DNA of 64,000 nucleotides from Fictibacillus aquaticus (GTDB lineage: Bacteria; Bacillota; Bacilli; Bacillales; Fictibacillaceae). How positions within the stretch are numbered: position 1 is the stretch's first letter; each line of letters starts with the position of its first letter. The notes beneath the pieces were generated by a model. That model was not told the origin of the DNA. It saw only the letters and a list, made by a program, of their open reading frames with translations, and ran no database searches. The position numbers and the translations under genes are program-made. This document shows, in pieces, positions 45,939-54,544 of the stretch. The DNA lies in contig NZ_NOII01000002.1 in NCBI RefSeq assembly GCF_002245695.1, positions 1 through 64,000 of the forward strand, read 5' to 3'.

Positions 45939-46799
45939 ATGGAAAAGAACGTTTGGAAAATGAATGGATTTCTTGGAACTTTGGCTGCATTGTTGCTCGG
46001 TGCTGCAGGTCTTTATTTCGTTTTAAACATACCTGAGAATGGACCTGTATACCTCTTAGCTGCTGCTCTATGTGGTTTATTAGCCCTTTTAATACTGTCT
46101 AGCTTAACGATTGTTCCGCCCAATTCCGCAAAGGTCCTAACATTTTTCGGAACTTACGTCGGAGTCATCAGGGATCAAGGCTTCTGGGTGACAGTTCCTT
46201 TGACACTCAAGAAAAACGTTTCTCTGCGTGTGTCTAACTTTACGAGTGAAAAATTAAAGGTAAATGATCTGCAGGGAAACCCGATACAGATTGCCGCTGT
46301 CGTCGTATATAAAGTCTCGGATTCTGCGAAAGCGATATTTGATGTAGAAGACTATGGAAGGTTCGTTCACATCCAGAGTGAAACAGGAATCCGCCATATT
46401 GCCAGCCAATACCCATATGACGTTCATGGCGATGAAGAAACGATGAGCTTGAGGCAGCACAGTGACGAGATCGCTGAACAGCTGGCAAATGACCTGCAGA
46501 AACGCCTTAATGTAGCTGGAGTGCAGGTGCTTGAAGCACGTATCATGCACTTAGCGTACTCTTCTGAGATCGCTTCAGCCATGCTGCAGCGCCAGCAGGC
46601 TCAGGCTGTACTCTCTGCACGTAAAGTGATCGTTGATGGCGCGGTCGGCTTAGTAAAGTCGGCCATCGAACAGCTTTCAGAAGAAGGCGTTGTAGATCTG
46701 GATGAAGAGAAAAAGGCGCAGATGGTCAATAATCTCCTCGTTGCTCTTGTTTCTGAAAAAGGAAGCCAGCCGATCATCAATGCCGGGACCATACATTAA
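45939..46799 (+). CDS. SPFH/Band 7 membrane protein
   Basis: Two hundred eighty-six residues: two N-terminal membrane helices, then an SPFH domain (VPPNSAKVLTFFGTYVGVIR) and a helical coiled-coil region containing LQRQQAQAVLSARKVIVDGA. Prohibitin/stomatin family; bacterial forms form membrane rings or microdomains. Ribosome site GAGGGGGAT. It is cotranscribed with the small RHH gene and may respond to envelope stress (inference). Confidence 0.88.
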   Translation: MEKNVWKMNGFLGTLAALLLGAAGLYFVLNIPENGPVYLLAAALCGLLALLILSSLTIVPPNSAKVLTFFGTYVGVIRDQGFWVTVPLTLKKNVSLRVSNFTSEKLKVNDLQGNPIQIAAVVVYKVSDSAKAIFDVEDYGRFVHIQSETGIRHIASQYPYDVHGDEETMSLRQHSDEIAEQLANDLQKRLNVAGVQVLEARIMHLAYSSEIASAMLQRQQAQAVLSARKVIVDGAVGLVKSAIEQLSEEGVVDLDEEKKAQMVNNLLVALVSEKGSQPIINAGTIH

Positions 46800-46811
46800 G
46801 GATGTGCAGAT

Positions 46812-46976
46812 ATGTCAAAGCGCAAGGCTTTTCCGCTCCGGATCAACCCGAAGCTTTATGAAGCTCTTGAAAAATGGGCGGATGACGAACTGCGGAGTGT
46901 GAACGCCCAGATCGAAATACTCTTAAAAGAAGCGGCAAAAAAAGCAGGCCGGCTGAAGGAAGATAAACCTGAATAA
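46812..46976 (+). CDS. Arc-type ribbon-helix-helix DNA-binding protein
   Basis: Fifty-four residues, [20 protein letters not shown] then [20 protein letters not shown], a typical MetJ/Arc ribbon-helix-helix with the strand FPLRI. Ribosome site AAGGA and 12 nt after the SPFH stop. Ends with KEDKPE. Probably a DNA-binding regulator, possibly of its own operon; no toxin gene is adjacent. Confidence 0.82.
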   Translation: MSKRKAFPLRINPKLYEALEKWADDELRSVNAQIEILLKEAAKKAGRLKEDKPE

Positions 46977-46977
46977 A

Positions 46978-47007
46978 GAAAGCATCCGGCTTTTCGGATG
47001 CTTTCTT
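46978..47007 (+). terminator. Terminator after the RHH gene
   Basis: AGAAAGCATCCG GCTTTT CGGATGCTTTCTTT. Confidence 0.85.
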
Positions 47008-47089
47008 TCATGAATTTTATTGTTCGGTCTTTTACATACTGAGTAAGAAGTTGTATTGTATAGGAGAACCTTTTTTCAAATAAATCGCT

Positions 47090-47133
47090 GGAGGTGAACG
47101 CCGTCTGTCTGAAGAATAGACAGCGGCAAGAAA
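47090..47133 (+). promoter_or_regulatory. deoD leader: distant Shine-Dalgarno plus hairpin
   Basis: A strong GGAGGTGA lies 39 nt before the deoD ATG, much too far by linear distance. Between them GCCGTCTGTC and GACAGCGGC (47100-47127) form a 9-pair stem with one bulge. Folding would bring the site to about 11 unpaired nt from the start. A short GTG reading frame overlaps the Shine-Dalgarno as an alternative. Confidence 0.5.
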
Positions 47134-47838
47134 ATGAGTATACATATTAATGCAAAACAAGGAGACATCGCAGAAACCATCCTGCTCCCGGGTGACCCGC
47201 TGCGTGCAAAATACATTGCAGAAACATTTTTAGAAGATGTAACTTGCTACAATGAAGTACGTGGAATGCTCGGCTTTACAGGAACATATAAAGGTAAGCG
47301 TGTTTCAGTTCAAGGAACAGGCATGGGCGTGCCATCGATCTCGATCTATGTTAACGAGCTGATGAACGAGTATGGCGTTAAAAATTTAATCCGTGTCGGG
47401 ACATGCGGAGCGATTCAGAAAGATGTAAAGGTCCGTGATGTGATCATCGCTATGACCGCTTGTACTGACTCGCGAATGAACCACCTGACATTCCCTGGAT
47501 TCGATTTTGCACCTTGTGCTGATTTTGACCTCTTGAAAAAGGCTTATGAAGCTGGTCTTGAAAAAGGATTAAGCGTCCGTGTCGGCAACGTGCTGACGGC
47601 AGATGTGTTTTACCGTGAAAGCATGGAACCGGTCAAGAAACTTGGGGAATACGGCGTACTTGCCGTTGAGATGGAAACAACAGCATTATACACTCTTGCT
47701 GCAAAATATGGCCGAAACGCACTTTCTATCCTTACGGTGAGCGATCATATTTTCACCGGTGAAGAAACAACGGCTGAAGAACGCCAGACTACTTTCAACG
47801 ACATGATTGTGATGGCATTGGAAGCTGCTATTCAATAG
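47134..47838 (+). CDS. deoD: Purine-nucleoside phosphorylase DeoD
   Basis: Hexameric phosphorolysis of purine (deoxy)ribonucleosides; bacterial type with preference for adenosine. It is 234 residues: [53 protein letters not shown] and [19 protein letters not shown] with the catalytic Asp. Identity is strong throughout. The start is fixed by homology to the B. subtilis protein, although the nearest good Shine-Dalgarno is distant. Confidence 0.95.
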   Translation: MSIHINAKQGDIAETILLPGDPLRAKYIAETFLEDVTCYNEVRGMLGFTGTYKGKRVSVQGTGMGVPSISIYVNELMNEYGVKNLIRVGTCGAIQKDVKVRDVIIAMTACTDSRMNHLTFPGFDFAPCADFDLLKKAYEAGLEKGLSVRVGNVLTADVFYRESMEPVKKLGEYGVLAVEMETTALYTLAAKYGRNALSILTVSDHIFTGEETTAEERQTTFNDMIVMALEAAIQ

Positions 47839-47855
47839 CCTCCTATTACTGTACT

Positions 47856-47889
47856 GAAAAACCCGCTGTCAACTGACAGCGGGTTTTTC
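47856..47889. terminator. Bidirectional terminator deoD/channel
   Basis: GAAAAACCCGCTGTC AACT GACAGCGGGTTTTTC with runs on both sides between convergent genes. Confidence 0.92.
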
Positions 47890-47906
47890 ATCTATACGAA
47901 TAAAAA

Positions 47907-48929
47907 TCAGTTTCTGATCCGCTCATAAACCGTGCTGTCACATATAACAAACAGGCGGGATCCGGCAGGGATTGTCTCGTTCAACTTGTTGTTCACAGCC
48001 TTTTTTTGTGTATCCCACACAAGAATCGCCCCTTCTTCCATTAACGCTAAAAAGGCTTCACGGTAGGTCTTCCATTCTGGCCGGCTCGTAACCTCATATA
48101 AGTTCTCGCCTTCTTTTTTGCTCATCAGCTCATAAAAGAATTCACTCGAACCGTTATGAAGCAATGCCTGTGCCATCAGACGCGACACACTGTCTGTGGA
48201 CAATACTGGTTCGTTCACTTTGGCGTGTTTAAATTTGGCTAAATGTGTCTCTTTCATTATTTCCACAATCGTATAAATAGATTGATTATGGAGGCTGGAC
48301 ATGCTCTCAACGGCTGAAGCGATCAGCAATGACTTTCCGTCTGCAGCCAGAGCATCCATCTTTTCATCAGAGAAAATCGACACTGAACGCGACTGAAGTA
48401 CATTGGCCCTGTGAAGTGTGTCTTCCTCAGATGCATCTCCTTTTATGTAATGAACATTGTGGTGATGAAGAGGAGCCGTCTCTCTTTCATCTATCAGCAC
48501 GATTTGCGCACCAGACTCTGCTTCTAATATTTCCTCAATCGCTGTTTCTGTCTTTTTTGACCAGCCTATCAGTACATAATGCCCTGATCCTTTGAAATTC
48601 AACTTACCTTCCTCCCTTAGCCTTCTAAACGAAGTGATCACATCAAACAGCTTTGCTACAAATAATGCTACCGTTCCGTATCCGATTGGATAGACGAACA
48701 GCATAAAAAACATGCGCCCTTCAAACGTTTTTGGCGAAAGGTCGCCGTAACCGACAGTGTAAACCGTTGTCATGACAAGCCATGCCGCATCTGACGGCTT
48801 CTCAAATGTTTCGGGTTCAATCGCATAAATGATAATAGAACTTAAAATGATGACAGATAGTGCTGACAATACAATCGCGCCGAAGTTCAAACGCGAAATT
48901 CTTGCCCAAAACCTGAATACAAACCACAT
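47907..48929 (-). CDS. Potassium channel with RCK/TrkA-N domain
   Basis: Two-helix ion channel of 340 residues. Membrane helices at about 17-36 and 72-95 flank the pore with selectivity filter TVGYGD (58-63). The cytoplasmic part is a TrkA-N (RCK) domain starting GSGHYVLIGWSKK, with nucleotide site ILIDERE-like (VLIDERE) and a second C-terminal lobe. Related to B. subtilis YugO, a biofilm-linked potassium channel. No partner gene adjacent. Confidence 0.88.
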   Translation of the reverse strand: MWFVFRFWARISRLNFGAIVLSALSVIILSSIIIYAIEPETFEKPSDAAWLVMTTVYTVGYGDLSPKTFEGRMFFMLFVYPIGYGTVALFVAKLFDVITSFRRLREEGKLNFKGSGHYVLIGWSKKTETAIEEILEAESGAQIVLIDERETAPLHHHNVHYIKGDASEEDTLHRANVLQSRSVSIFSDEKMDALAADGKSLLIASAVESMSSLHNQSIYTIVEIMKETHLAKFKHAKVNEPVLSTDSVSRLMAQALLHNGSSEFFYELMSKKEGENLYEVTSRPEWKTYREAFLALMEEGAILVWDTQKKAVNNKLNETIPAGSRLFVICDSTVYERIRN

Positions 48930-49010
48930 GTCGCTTTTTCCCCTCCTTTTTACTTTTCTTCATCTTAACAGAGTAAAAAGGAAAGAAGGGAAATATTTGA
49001 AGAAAAAATG

Positions 49011-49040
49011 AAAAGGAGATTTCAATAGAAACCTCCTTTT
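49011..49040 (-). terminator. Terminator after the ribokinase gene
   Basis: AAAAGGAGGTTTC TATT GAAATCTCCTTTT then CATTTTTTC on the minus strand, 12 nt after the rbsK-like stop. Confidence 0.8.
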
Positions 49041-49052
49041 AACCAGCTGTTC

Positions 49053-49976
49053 TTATTTTATTTTCGATGACAAAAAATTTTCAAGTTCTGAAGCTTGCGG
49101 ATAAGATGTTTGAGTTCCGCGCATCGTAACGCTTAATGCCGCAAAAGCTGATGCCATCTTCATAGCCTCCAGCACGTTCCCATCCTTTACGAGGAAATGC
49201 GCGAAGCAGCCGATAAAGGCATCTCCGGCTCCCGTCGTATCCACCGCGTTTACTGTATGTGAAGGAACGGTTTGAATGCTTTCCTTTGTCACCCACATCA
49301 CACCGCGGCTCCCCATCGTCACAATCACATTCTTCACACCTTTATGAACAAGGGACCTGGCCGCTTCGGCGATCTGATCTTCTGTTTCAACAGGCATATC
49401 AGTCAAGATTTCAAGCTCAGATTCATTTGGGATAAAATAGTCGCTCTTGCAGACATAATCAAAGTCTAAATCTTTAGTTGCAGGTGCCGGGTTTAAGATG
49501 ACAGGAATCTTGTGTTCGTTTCCAAATTCAATCGAACGGTACACGGTTTCAAGCGGCACTTCAAGCTGCAGAACAATACTCGAACATTGTTTTAATTTTT
49601 CTGAAGCCTGATCTACATCCTCTGGCTTAAGATGCTTGTTTGCGCCTTTAATGATTAAAATGCGGTTCTTCGATTCAGGATCAACGAATATGGGAGCAAC
49701 GCCGCTCGAAGTTCCAGGGACATTCACTGCAAATTCTGTATCAATACCATATTTTTCAAGGTTAAGAATCGTATTGTCTGCAAATAAATCATCGCCTACC
49801 TTCGTGACCATCATGACATCAGAGCCCATTTTTGCAGCAGCTACAGCCTGGTTAGCTCCTTTCCCGCCGCAGCCGATCTCAAAATCAGGTGCTTCAAGTG
49901 TCTCACCTTCTTTCGGCATTCTATCAATATAGGATATAAGATCCACCATGTTGGATCCGATCACTGCGATATCCAT
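49053..49976 (-). CDS. Ribokinase (PfkB family)
   Basis: ATP-dependent sugar kinase, 307 residues. Signature 1 EIGCGGKGANQAVAAAKMG and signature 2 VDTTGAGDAFIG with the catalytic Asp; NPAPA and NESELE are typical for ribokinases. End of a three-gene unit with an epimerase-like protein and a FucP-type permease, so the sugar may be something other than free ribose. The LacI family repressor upstream probably controls it. Confidence 0.85.
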   Translation of the reverse strand: MDIAVIGSNMVDLISYIDRMPKEGETLEAPDFEIGCGGKGANQAVAAAKMGSDVMMVTKVGDDLFADNTILNLEKYGIDTEFAVNVPGTSSGVAPIFVDPESKNRILIIKGANKHLKPEDVDQASEKLKQCSSIVLQLEVPLETVYRSIEFGNEHKIPVILNPAPATKDLDFDYVCKSDYFIPNESELEILTDMPVETEDQIAEAARSLVHKGVKNVIVTMGSRGVMWVTKESIQTVPSHTVNAVDTTGAGDAFIGCFAHFLVKDGNVLEAMKMASAFAALSVTMRGTQTSYPQASELENFLSSKIK

Positions 49977-49988
49977 GTTGTTTCCTCC

Positions 49989-51002
49989 TTATTTTTTTCC
50001 TGTGATGACAGTAAATGATTTTTTCTCTCCTGCTCCAAGCATGATCAGCGTCCCAGATTTTTCAGCGGCAACAAAGCCTTCTGGCCTGCATGTAGCCGGC
50101 AGGACAAATGCTCCCACTTGCTGATCAGGATTGTGCAGGATCCATCTTGTCGCATAATTAAATTCTGCAGTCGCGAATTTAGTAAAGAACACAGTTCCAT
50201 CAGGCGTGATCATCTCAAATTCAGCTTCGTCTCCATACTTATCCAGTTTATCTGCGAAAAAGACGATTTCAGGGTCATACATTTCAGGCTGATCAAGCTT
50301 TTCAAGCATTGTTCCACCCGTTTTCAATGCCTCGTTGAATACGAGCCATTTATCTGTCGGTTTTACATGCTCTGGAATCGATTCCCTAAGTACAAAAGCG
50401 CCCTCTGGAATACTCTGCTTGAATGCAGCATTTTCTAAATACGCATAATTGGTATGGCACATGTATTGCAGCGGCATTTGTGTGGAAGCCATGTTCACTA
50501 CTTCCATATTCAGTTCAATGTACGTTTCAGAATCGAACATCGCGGCAGTTGGCTTTGCATTGTAATGGTGGCCGAACCCTTTTACATATTCGAAAGAACC
50601 GCATACTTTAACGCTTCTATCTGTTACTTCGAGCCACGTACGATCCATTTGTGCGCATGGCATTTCACCGTGAAGCGGGTGGTCATCTTCCGGAGATGGG
50701 CAGCCATTTCTGACGAGCCCTGAATGGAAAGCAAAACACCCGTATGTGCCGATAATATCATCAGCCTTTTTTGGCTCTTTAAACATATTTTTCATTTTTA
50801 AATCGACACCGTCAAACTCAAGATCCCATACCATCTGACCATAATATGGGAGAACGACCATTCTTCCGCGAGAATTTTTGATCTCCGCCCCTTCAATACC
50901 GCTCGAATATTTAAACAGGGTGACTGTGAACTCTTCATTTTGAAAAAACACTCTTTTATTTTCATGAAAATATTCTCTCTGAAGATGTATTCTGCTTGTC
51001 AT
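49989..51002 (-). CDS. Aldose 1-epimerase-like protein (DUF4432)
   Basis: Three hundred thirty-seven residues with the galactose mutarotase-type beta-sandwich; PLHGEMPC carries the first conserved histidine and QYMCHTNYAYLE the second, the usual catalytic pair for anomer interconversion. Glu-rich C-terminal half contains CRPEGF. Most similar by feel to DUF4432 rather than GalM. It follows the permease by 61 nt and precedes the kinase by 12 nt: uptake, mutarotation, phosphorylation. Confidence 0.82.
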   Translation of the reverse strand: MTSRIHLQREYFHENKRVFFQNEEFTVTLFKYSSGIEGAEIKNSRGRMVVLPYYGQMVWDLEFDGVDLKMKNMFKEPKKADDIIGTYGCFAFHSGLVRNGCPSPEDDHPLHGEMPCAQMDRTWLEVTDRSVKVCGSFEYVKGFGHHYNAKPTAAMFDSETYIELNMEVVNMASTQMPLQYMCHTNYAYLENAAFKQSIPEGAFVLRESIPEHVKPTDKWLVFNEALKTGGTMLEKLDQPEMYDPEIVFFADKLDKYGDEAEFEMITPDGTVFFTKFATAEFNYATRWILHNPDQQVGAFVLPATCRPEGFVAAEKSGTLIMLGAGEKKSFTVITGKK

Positions 51003-51063
51003 GTAAACATCCTTTCTTATAATGGCAGACAGGAGGCTGAATCTTCCCGCCTGCCCAATTTTT

Positions 51064-52407
51064 TTACAATGCTTCTTTATTCACTGCTCCATGCACGTCA
51101 TGCACTTGTCTGTCCTGTGTTTTCATCTCTTTGAAAAAGTAATAAGCGATATAGACGAAGCATGCTGCCGGAACGATAAACGCTGTCTGAAGAGACCCGA
51201 GCATATCCGACACAACTCCATGCACTGCTGGAATAACTGCCCCTCCAATGATGGACATCACGAGAATCGCTCCGGCCATCTCGGTATATTTTTTATCTTT
51301 GACGGTTTCAAGTGTTTCTGCATAAATCGTCGGCCAGCATGGTCCAAGAAGGACACTGATAGCGATCGCTCCATATACTGCAGTGATATTTGGTACAAAT
51401 GAAACGTACAGAAGTGTAATTGTTCCGATTATCGAGTAGACGAACAAAACTTTAGACGGCGAATAGCGCGTCATCAAGAAGTTGGCGATGAATTTCCCTA
51501 TAAAGTAAGCGATAAAGCTGTAAACCATGAAATTGGATGCAGTGCGTTCGTCCAAAGAGCTGTCCAAGTTCAATGCTAGGCGGATAGTGAATGACCAGAT
51601 TGTGACCTGCATTCCCACGTAAAGGAACTGTGCTGCGATCCCTTTTCGGTACCGTGCATTAGAAGCCAGATGCTTCAGTGTATCCAGAGCACCGGGCGGC
51701 TTTTCCTTTGCCCCTGTGCTGTCGAGCGGCTTACAGGAAGGAAACTTCGTGATGATAAATAAAATCAGAACTGCTACTAGTACAAAGATCATGTATTTAT
51801 ATGGCTGTAAAGTATGCTGCAGCATCTCAAGACCGAATGCTTTCGCTTCATCAGGCGACATGCTTGCCATCTTCGCCTCGATATTGACTCCTTCTTGAAA
51901 AACAAGGTACTTTCCTAGCAAAATGCCGGAAATTGCACCGATCGGGTGGAACGTCTGGCTGATGTTCAGCCTTAAAATAGAATACTTCCGCGGCCCGATC
52001 ATCGAGCTGTACGTATTCGCCGCCGTTTCTAAAAAACCAAGTCCTATCGCAATTGAAAAAAGAGCGAACAAGAACATCGTGTATGTCGCAATATGGGAAG
52101 CTGGGAAAAATAATGAGCACCCTGCAATATAAAAGATGAGACCAATGATAATGCCGAATTTGTAAGTTGTCTTCCTTATCACGATCGAAGCAGGAATGGC
52201 AATAAGAAAATATCCTCCATAAAACGCGCTTTGAACGAGCGCGCTTGCAAAGTCACTCAGTTCAAAAACATGCTTGAACTGCGTGATTAAAATATCATTC
52301 AAACTTGCTGCAGCAGCCCATAACGGAAAAAGAAAAGATAATAAGATAAACTGAAAAATAGGTGTTTTGTTTAAATAGCCATCCTGCAGCTGGGTAATAT
52401 TTTTCAT
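51064..52407 (-). CDS. fucP: FucP-family sugar:proton symporter
   Basis: MFS permease of 447 residues with 12 hydrophobic helices. FFPLW-like QFILLSFLFPLWAAAASLND opens it, and the block LQSAFYGGYFLIAIPAS and ETAANTYSSMIGP are FucP signatures. Start 52407 is 9 nt from AAAGGAG; the ATG at 52416 is too close. The transported sugar cannot be told; FucP-type proteins carry fucose, but also other sugars. First gene after the LacI operator and cre site. Confidence 0.87.
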   Translation of the reverse strand: MKNITQLQDGYLNKTPIFQFILLSFLFPLWAAAASLNDILITQFKHVFELSDFASALVQSAFYGGYFLIAIPASIVIRKTTYKFGIIIGLIFYIAGCSLFFPASHIATYTMFLFALFSIAIGLGFLETAANTYSSMIGPRKYSILRLNISQTFHPIGAISGILLGKYLVFQEGVNIEAKMASMSPDEAKAFGLEMLQHTLQPYKYMIFVLVAVLILFIITKFPSCKPLDSTGAKEKPPGALDTLKHLASNARYRKGIAAQFLYVGMQVTIWSFTIRLALNLDSSLDERTASNFMVYSFIAYFIGKFIANFLMTRYSPSKVLFVYSIIGTITLLYVSFVPNITAVYGAIAISVLLGPCWPTIYAETLETVKDKKYTEMAGAILVMSIIGGAVIPAVHGVVSDMLGSLQTAFIVPAACFVYIAYYFFKEMKTQDRQVHDVHGAVNKEAL

Positions 52408-52425
52408 AATTTTCATCTCCTTTAA

Positions 52426-52440
52426 TTAAAGCGCTTCCGG
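52426..52440 (-). promoter_or_regulatory. cre-like site before the permease
   Basis: GGAAGCGCTTTAAT on the minus strand resembles the CcpA catabolite responsive element (core AAGCGCTT). It sits just before the Shine-Dalgarno, downstream of the LacI operator, where CcpA would act as a roadblock. Confidence 0.5.
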
Positions 52441-52461
52441 AATTAGTTTCAGAATATTTAG

Positions 52462-52479
52462 AAATGTAAACGTTTAGAT
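52462..52479. promoter_or_regulatory. LacI-type operator O1 (permease operon)
   Basis: AAATGTAAACGTTTAGAT, with the palindromic core TAAACGTTTA. Identical 18 bp are found at 53526-53543 in front of the lacI gene. Confidence 0.75.
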
Positions 52480-52501
52480 AATTAGACGCAGTAGTGCAGA
52501 C

Positions 52502-53512
52502 TCATATCAGCCTGCAAGAATCCCTGATTTTCAATTCTGGCGATAAAATATACTCTCGCTTCGGTAAGTCATCTTTGACCGACATGCGCTCGTGCAGCAG
52601 CTGAAAAGCGAGCTCTCCAAGCAGATTCATAGGACGTGACACAACAGTCAGTTTCGGGTTTACCAATGTAGCGATATCGATATCATCGAACCCGATGAAC
52701 GAGACCTCATTCCCAAGCTTCCAGTTCAGATCCTGCATCGCTTTTATGCATCCTAAACTCATCAAGTTATTGGATGAAAAGATAGCAGTCGGCCGCTCAT
52801 CTAATAAAAACAAGTCCCTTGTACCTTTGTATCCGCTGCTTTCCTGAAAGTTCCCTTTAATAATATACCTTTCATCTGCCATGATATTGTGGTCATTCAG
52901 TGCCCTCTTGTATCCTTTCAGCCGCCTGTAAGCCGGTGTTGTCTCGAGCGGTCCGCAGATGATGGCTATTTTTTCATGGCCTTCAGAAATTAAGTGGCTG
53001 ACAGCTTCATATGTTCCTTTTTCATTATCCACCAATACGGTGTCTGCCTCTAATTGCTTGATACTGCGGTCGACAGCTACTATCGGAATCCCCTGCACCT
53101 GAAGCACCTTTAAATGGTCACTGTTCTCATTAGCCGTTGTGATGATGACACCATCTACACCCCGCTCGATGAAGTTCTTGACGATGTTTTCTTCCATAGC
53201 CTGTGATTCGTTCGTGCTGCTGAGAATAGTAAAATATCCTTTCTCACGGGCTTTTTGCTCAATTCCTGCCATCACGATCGGAAAAAAAGGGTTCTTGATA
53301 TCAGGCACGATGACACCGACCGTCTTTGTTTCCTTCTTCTTCATTGTTCTTGCCGCCGCATTCCGGATATACCCAAGTTCATCTATAGCCTTGAGAATCC
53401 TATCTTCTGTTTTCTTCCGGACACCTCCCTGGCCGTTTATGACCCGCGACACCGTCGCGATAGAAACATTGGCAAGTCTGGCAACAGCTTGAATATTTGG
53501 TTTTGTCTCCAT
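52502..53512 (-). CDS. LacI-family transcriptional regulator
   Basis: Three hundred thirty-six residues. N-terminal helix-turn-helix IQAVARLANVSIATVSRVIN with hinge, then a periplasmic-binding-like effector domain (KTVGVIVPDIKNPFF, SFIGFDDIDIA). Start 53512 (ATG with AGGAG 7 nt upstream) rather than 53518. Operator O2 lies just upstream of its own gene and O1 before the permease, so it probably represses both. The inducer should be the sugar or its phosphate. Confidence 0.92.
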   Translation of the reverse strand: METKPNIQAVARLANVSIATVSRVINGQGGVRKKTEDRILKAIDELGYIRNAAARTMKKKETKTVGVIVPDIKNPFFPIVMAGIEQKAREKGYFTILSSTNESQAMEENIVKNFIERGVDGVIITTANENSDHLKVLQVQGIPIVAVDRSIKQLEADTVLVDNEKGTYEAVSHLISEGHEKIAIICGPLETTPAYRRLKGYKRALNDHNIMADERYIIKGNFQESSGYKGTRDLFLLDERPTAIFSSNNLMSLGCIKAMQDLNWKLGNEVSFIGFDDIDIATLVNPKLTVVSRPMNLLGELAFQLLHERMSVKDDLPKREYILSPELKIRDSCRLI

Positions 53513-53525
53513 TTCCATGCTCCTA

Positions 53526-53543
53526 AAATGTAAACGTTTAGAT
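53526..53543. promoter_or_regulatory. LacI-type operator O2 (lacI promoter)
   Basis: Exact copy of the 18-bp O1 sequence, 14 nt before the lacI start codon; implies autoregulation. Confidence 0.75.
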
Positions 53544-53613
53544 TTTATTCTTGGCTTTTACACTATCATCCCTTTTAACAGATAGCAAGCGTTTTTTGAA
53601 TACGCTTACAAAA

Positions 53614-53641
53614 TAGTAAAAAGAGCCTCCTAGGAAGGCTC
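53614..53641 (-). terminator. Terminator after the holin-like gene
   Basis: GAGCCT TCCTAGG AGGCTC followed by TTTTTACTA on the minus strand. Confidence 0.7.
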
Positions 53642-53651
53642 CTGAAAGTTT

Positions 53652-53897
53652 CTACTTCCCTGACGGCATAGCCTTTTGGGTAAAATATTTAAATCCTGCA
53701 ACAGATCCTGTTGCATACAGTGCATACTGAACGCCGTGAAGCAATGTCTGGCTGTTCAGCGCTTTTTCATCAATATATGCATACAATATGCCAAGAAAGA
53801 TGGCTGTGATCGGGATGTAGCGGTTCGGTATCTTTTCTGTTTCGCGAATAGCCGCGATCAAAGCGGATAGTACGGCATACGCCGCAAAAGAAATCAT
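53652..53897 (-). CDS. Holin-like small membrane protein
   Basis: Eighty-one residues: a hydrophobic N-terminus, then ETEKIPNRYIPITAIFLGIL and LLHGVQYALYATGSVAGFKY. The arrangement recalls phage holins of the Hol44 type. It may be a domesticated or remnant phage gene, as it lies about 0.6 kb outside the prophage end. Two or three membrane segments. Own terminator. Confidence 0.6.
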   Translation of the reverse strand: MISFAAYAVLSALIAAIRETEKIPNRYIPITAIFLGILYAYIDEKALNSQTLLHGVQYALYATGSVAGFKYFTQKAMPSGK

Positions 53898-54130
53898 CTA
53901 TTCAGCCCCTCTCATTTTATTACTCACTATATGAAGGGAAAATGAAAATAGACGTGCTCTTAAAAAAGTCTCTTTCTAAATGAAGGTTGCTTTTGAATGC
54001 TTTGTTCTATATGGAAGTTCAGCGGTGTTGCATCTAAGGTACAAGTTAAGCTTTAATGCCTTTACATGAAGGATGATTCTATCATTCATTAAATTGTTTT
54101 GTCGTCACTTAAAATCATTTACTTAGTCAA

Positions 54131-54292
54131 CTTGAATACATCATTGACAAAGTTGATCGGAGTGAAAGGTGCCGACTCCTCGAAAATGAAGGTTGCATTT
54201 TCTTCGTGCGATGTCTTGCTGCGCTGCCTTCCTTATCCTGCGGGACGAGCGAGAAGCGTGCGCCTGAAACGGAGATCAACTGCTTCTCTGAT
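54131..54292 (-). repeat. Interspersed repeat A, copy 4 (internal deletion)
   Basis: On the minus strand: TCAGAGAAGCAGTTGATCTC, CGTTTCAGGCGCACGCTT, then directly CTCGCTCGTCCCGCAGG, the CGAAGAAAATGCAACC module, GAGGAGTCGGCACC and GATCAACTTTGTCAATGATG. The GCGGGGCG to GGTCTCACC core is missing. It lies between the host operon and the prophage end. The remaining 53898-54130 has no gene. Confidence 0.85.
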
Positions 54293-54321
54293 TTCTTGAA
54301 AAACAACATATTTACAAAAAC

Positions 54322-54362
54322 AAAAACCGTCTGAAATCCCTATAGGGGCTTTCAGACGGTTT
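54322..54362 (-). terminator. Strong terminator at prophage boundary
   Basis: AAACCGTCTGAAA with TTTCAGACGGTTT and an inner CCC/GGG; on the minus strand followed by TTTTTGTTTTTG. It would stop transcription coming from the prophage genes. Confidence 0.85.
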
Positions 54363-54435
54363 AGCTTAATTACTTCGTTTCACGGTGGACCATTGGACAA
54401 GATTTTTCTGTCTATCAGCTTTTAACGCTATTCAC

Positions 54436-54543
54436 GAAAACCCTTATGAAATCAGGGTTTTCATAGTTTGGCAGCCCCTCCTTTTTCTTGTGTTTTATTC
54501 TTTTTCATTTTATTGCGTGGTCATTTGTGTGGTCATGTGGTCA
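54436..54543. other. Candidate attachment region of the mobile element
   Basis: GAAAACCCT/AGGGTTTTC is an inverted repeat at 54436-54462 with a 9-nt loop. GTGGTCA occurs three times (54517, 54529, 54537) just outside the first element gene. Such short direct repeats can be integrase arm sites. No integrase or second junction is in the window, so this is only a candidate. Confidence 0.35.
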
Positions 54544-54544
54544 T

